This document shows positions 61,861-64,000 of a stretch of 64,000 nt of DNA, in pieces. Within the stretch, counting starts at the first letter, position 1; each line of letters opens with the position of its first letter. The stretch comes from Mytilisepta virgata (Eukaryota; Mollusca; Bivalvia; Mytilida; Mytilidae): assembly GCA_028015205.1 (NCBI GenBank), contig JAPWFG010000022.1, forward strand, positions 682,001-746,000, written 5' to 3'. The notes below the pieces were generated by a model. It had not been told where the DNA came from and made no database searches. It saw only the letters and a list, made by a program, of their open reading frames with translations. The translations under genes and the position numbers were made by a program.

Positions 61861-63479
61861 AGGTAGGCGTTTTCGGAGTCATTGCCGATTTTAATGTTTG
61901 GTCAACAACCAATCAAATTCCTAGATTCTGATTAGAGGTAAAATAACATATTTTAAGTCTTGGTTTAACACCGAACTCAAGCTGAATTGCCATTGCTTCG
62001 TTTGTTGCTTGGGTGTCCCCTTTAAGTCCCTCACCCGTTTGATTAAACAATATTATTTTTGCTTGCATTTAGTTAACATAAACCTCGGACAGTTTTAGTG
62101 TAATTTCAATTCACCATGGAAAATTCTTTTTTTGTATGGAAGCTATAATTAATTTCAGCATTTAATTTTGTTTTTAGATTTGCCTTTTGTTATCAGCTTA
62201 GCGATGATTTATCGTCATTCGTTAATAACACAAATGTATATTATTACAATTTAATTTGAAAACTTATAAATATAAATTTAAATCGGTAAAATCTCTTTTA
62301 AAGACCTCACACAAAATGGTATGTCAAATATTCATCAAAAATGTATATAACATCTAGTTCTCATCGATTCTATGTATCAGATTTTATTTATCAAAATATA
62401 AAATGACATTATATATTGATACAATTTTAATAAAAAATAACATTTTTAAAAGAACCTGTAATATTAGCAAAATAATTAAATTTTTGTAGTTCAAAGGTTA
62501 CTTTTAACTGTAGTTTTAAATACAAGTACAATACAAGGTGTAATTACAAGTTTTTTTATTAGCATTCCGTTAGGTAGTAATTAAAACCTTGTGTTTGACA
62601 ATGTTTTCTACACCCAAGCATATATATACTACAATATTAAATGTGTAATAATATATAATTTGTATATAACCCCTAAAAAGTCACATTTATAACAAAAACT
62701 GATTTTAAAGAGGTAAGTTTATTTCTACTTTACGGGCTTATTTAATTTTATAATTTTTTTGTAATCTAAAATATAATTTTTCTTCCTGTGCATTATTCGT
62801 CTGCACTTCACGTTATTCATATAAAAGGAAGTAGTTATTCTTGAAACGAAATGCTTCCATACAGGAGATAAAATATCAACACGTACATGACGTAGCTGTA
62901 CATACGTATGTTTGTTGTTTGTACTTTTGGGTTCATTTTCACTAAAAGGCGTAACTCCTTTGAATATATACAAGTTACGACTATCGTAACTTTTACGACC
63001 TTTAACGAAACTGTACCCCTGCTACCCAAGAGAAGGATTCGTTGGCTTTAAAAAAAAAAAATCTGTTTTGTTGTATTATATTTGTTTGTTTTTAGTGGGG
63101 GGAGGGGGGATTTTCCTTTTACAAAGTTCAGTTTATTTGGTTTTTAATTAAATCATTTAATCATTAATATTATTGTTATTGTTAATGTTTATGTCGAAGA
63201 TGAGGCCACCAACTATCGAAATAGGGGTAACACCAGAAGGATGGTACACTTTTTAATATTCAAGTTTTGCTACTTTCAATGTCATTTAAAATGAATGAAT
63301 AATAGGACTTTGGCCTGCACGTTGCATTTTTATCAACACGGAGGATAATAACTTGTTATCACAAAAAATAGGTGAAATAATAACTACAAACAACTTAAAA
63401 GAAACAATTACCACTGTACCTTAAACGTCCTCTGTCAGCTATATAAACAAATCGTTCACATCCTAGCCATGTGAAATTG

Positions 63480-63730
63480 GTTACTTATTCGTTATTCAAT
63501 GGATATTTGTTTGATATTCATTGGTTATTCGTTTGACCTTCGTTTGATATTTGTTTGATATTCATTTGATATTGGTTTGATATCCATTGGTTATTCGTTT
63601 GACCTTCGTTTGATATTAGTTTGATATTCGTTTGATATTGTTTTGATATCCATTGATTATTCGTTTGACCTTCGTTTGATATTAGTTTGATATTCATTTG
63701 ATTGATATTTATCTAATGTAAAGTTAGTTA
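63480..63730 (+). repeat. GATATT-type minisatellite with higher-order units
   Basis: The basic motif TTTGATATTCG/A alternates with TTGGTTATTCGTTTGACCTT. A larger block of about 80 bp (ATCCATTGGTTATTCG..GATATTAGTTTGATATTCG) recurs. Confidence 0.8.
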
Positions 63731-64000
63731 CTTATTCGATGTTGGTAATTGATTCATCGGATAGACATCCTGAAGCAGCTATATAAACCAAAGAAATATC
63801 ATGACGGAATACGTTATACAGACATTATTCATATGCTATTCAGTCTAAATGCAAGTTATTTTTTCCTGATAGTGGGAATCCTTTATTTTAATTACAAAAA
63901 TAATGCAAATGTTCTTATTTTCAGATTTAGAGAATTGACATAATTTAATAGAGATGTGTTCAACACGTAGTTTTAATCCCAGTCAAAAGTCATGGAAACG

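Larger units (their letters stand above)
60869..64000. other. Gene-free AT-rich end of the window
   Basis: No exon or RNA gene is recognised. Short tandem CATAAAAAACGCTAAAGTT-like units lie at 61180-61280, a TTAA-flanked MITE at 61439-61693, and three 50-bp units at 61735-61860. A GATATT minisatellite lies at 63480-63730. Confidence 0.6.

Overview
The window is eukaryotic, AT-rich, intron-bearing DNA from an invertebrate, most likely a bivalve mollusc. The evidence is the shape of the genes (short exons, kilobase introns, GT-AG borders) and the repeats: tRNA-headed SINEs, short TA-flanked MITEs and long elements with internal tandem cores, of kinds I associate with bivalves. The species cannot be fixed from the sequence.

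Layout. (1) About 1-26.1 kb, + strand: the 3' part of an SPPL2-type intramembrane aspartyl protease, nine exons from 1105 to the stop at 26127, carrying the YD, GFGD and QPALL motifs. (2) 28.9-39.9 kb, - strand: a complete eight-exon DNase II gene, 357 residues, tail-to-tail with SPPL2. (3) 42.9-57.7 kb, + strand: three related coiled-coil genes. The first is a three-exon RING plus TRAF-type zinc-finger protein with a coiled tail (324 residues). The other two (563 and 739 residues) are large single coding exons without a RING. All three contain the same exact 18-residue repeat, and a decayed fragment of a fourth copy lies at about 51.4 kb. (4) 58.4-60.9 kb: a 93-bp satellite that grew from the end of a MITE, with an intact Tc1/mariner DD34E transposon inside it. 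(5) 60.9-64 kb: no gene seen, only repeats.

Most of the rest is mobile or tandem DNA: three tRNA-like SINE families, several with clear target-site duplications; three families of hairpin-ended elements, two of them with tandem cores; many MITEs; a LINE fragment; and nested insertions whose order can be read.

The most unusual pattern concerns splice donors. In SPPL2 the last 24 bases of an exon plus the first 8 bases of the intron (the GTAAGT donor) are repeated in tandem, giving about 20 strong donors in a row at 32-bp spacing. In DNase II the tail and donor of exon 7 are also copied several times into the next intron. The RING gene has a 51-bp minisatellite with a donor-like GTAAGA per unit after its first coding exon. 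The second main novelty is the 18-residue repeat shared by the three neighbouring genes.

SPPL2A and DNase II are endolysosomal proteins in vertebrates, and RING/TRAF proteins often act in innate signalling. The neighbours therefore have a loosely shared theme, but nothing in the sequence shows that they work together.
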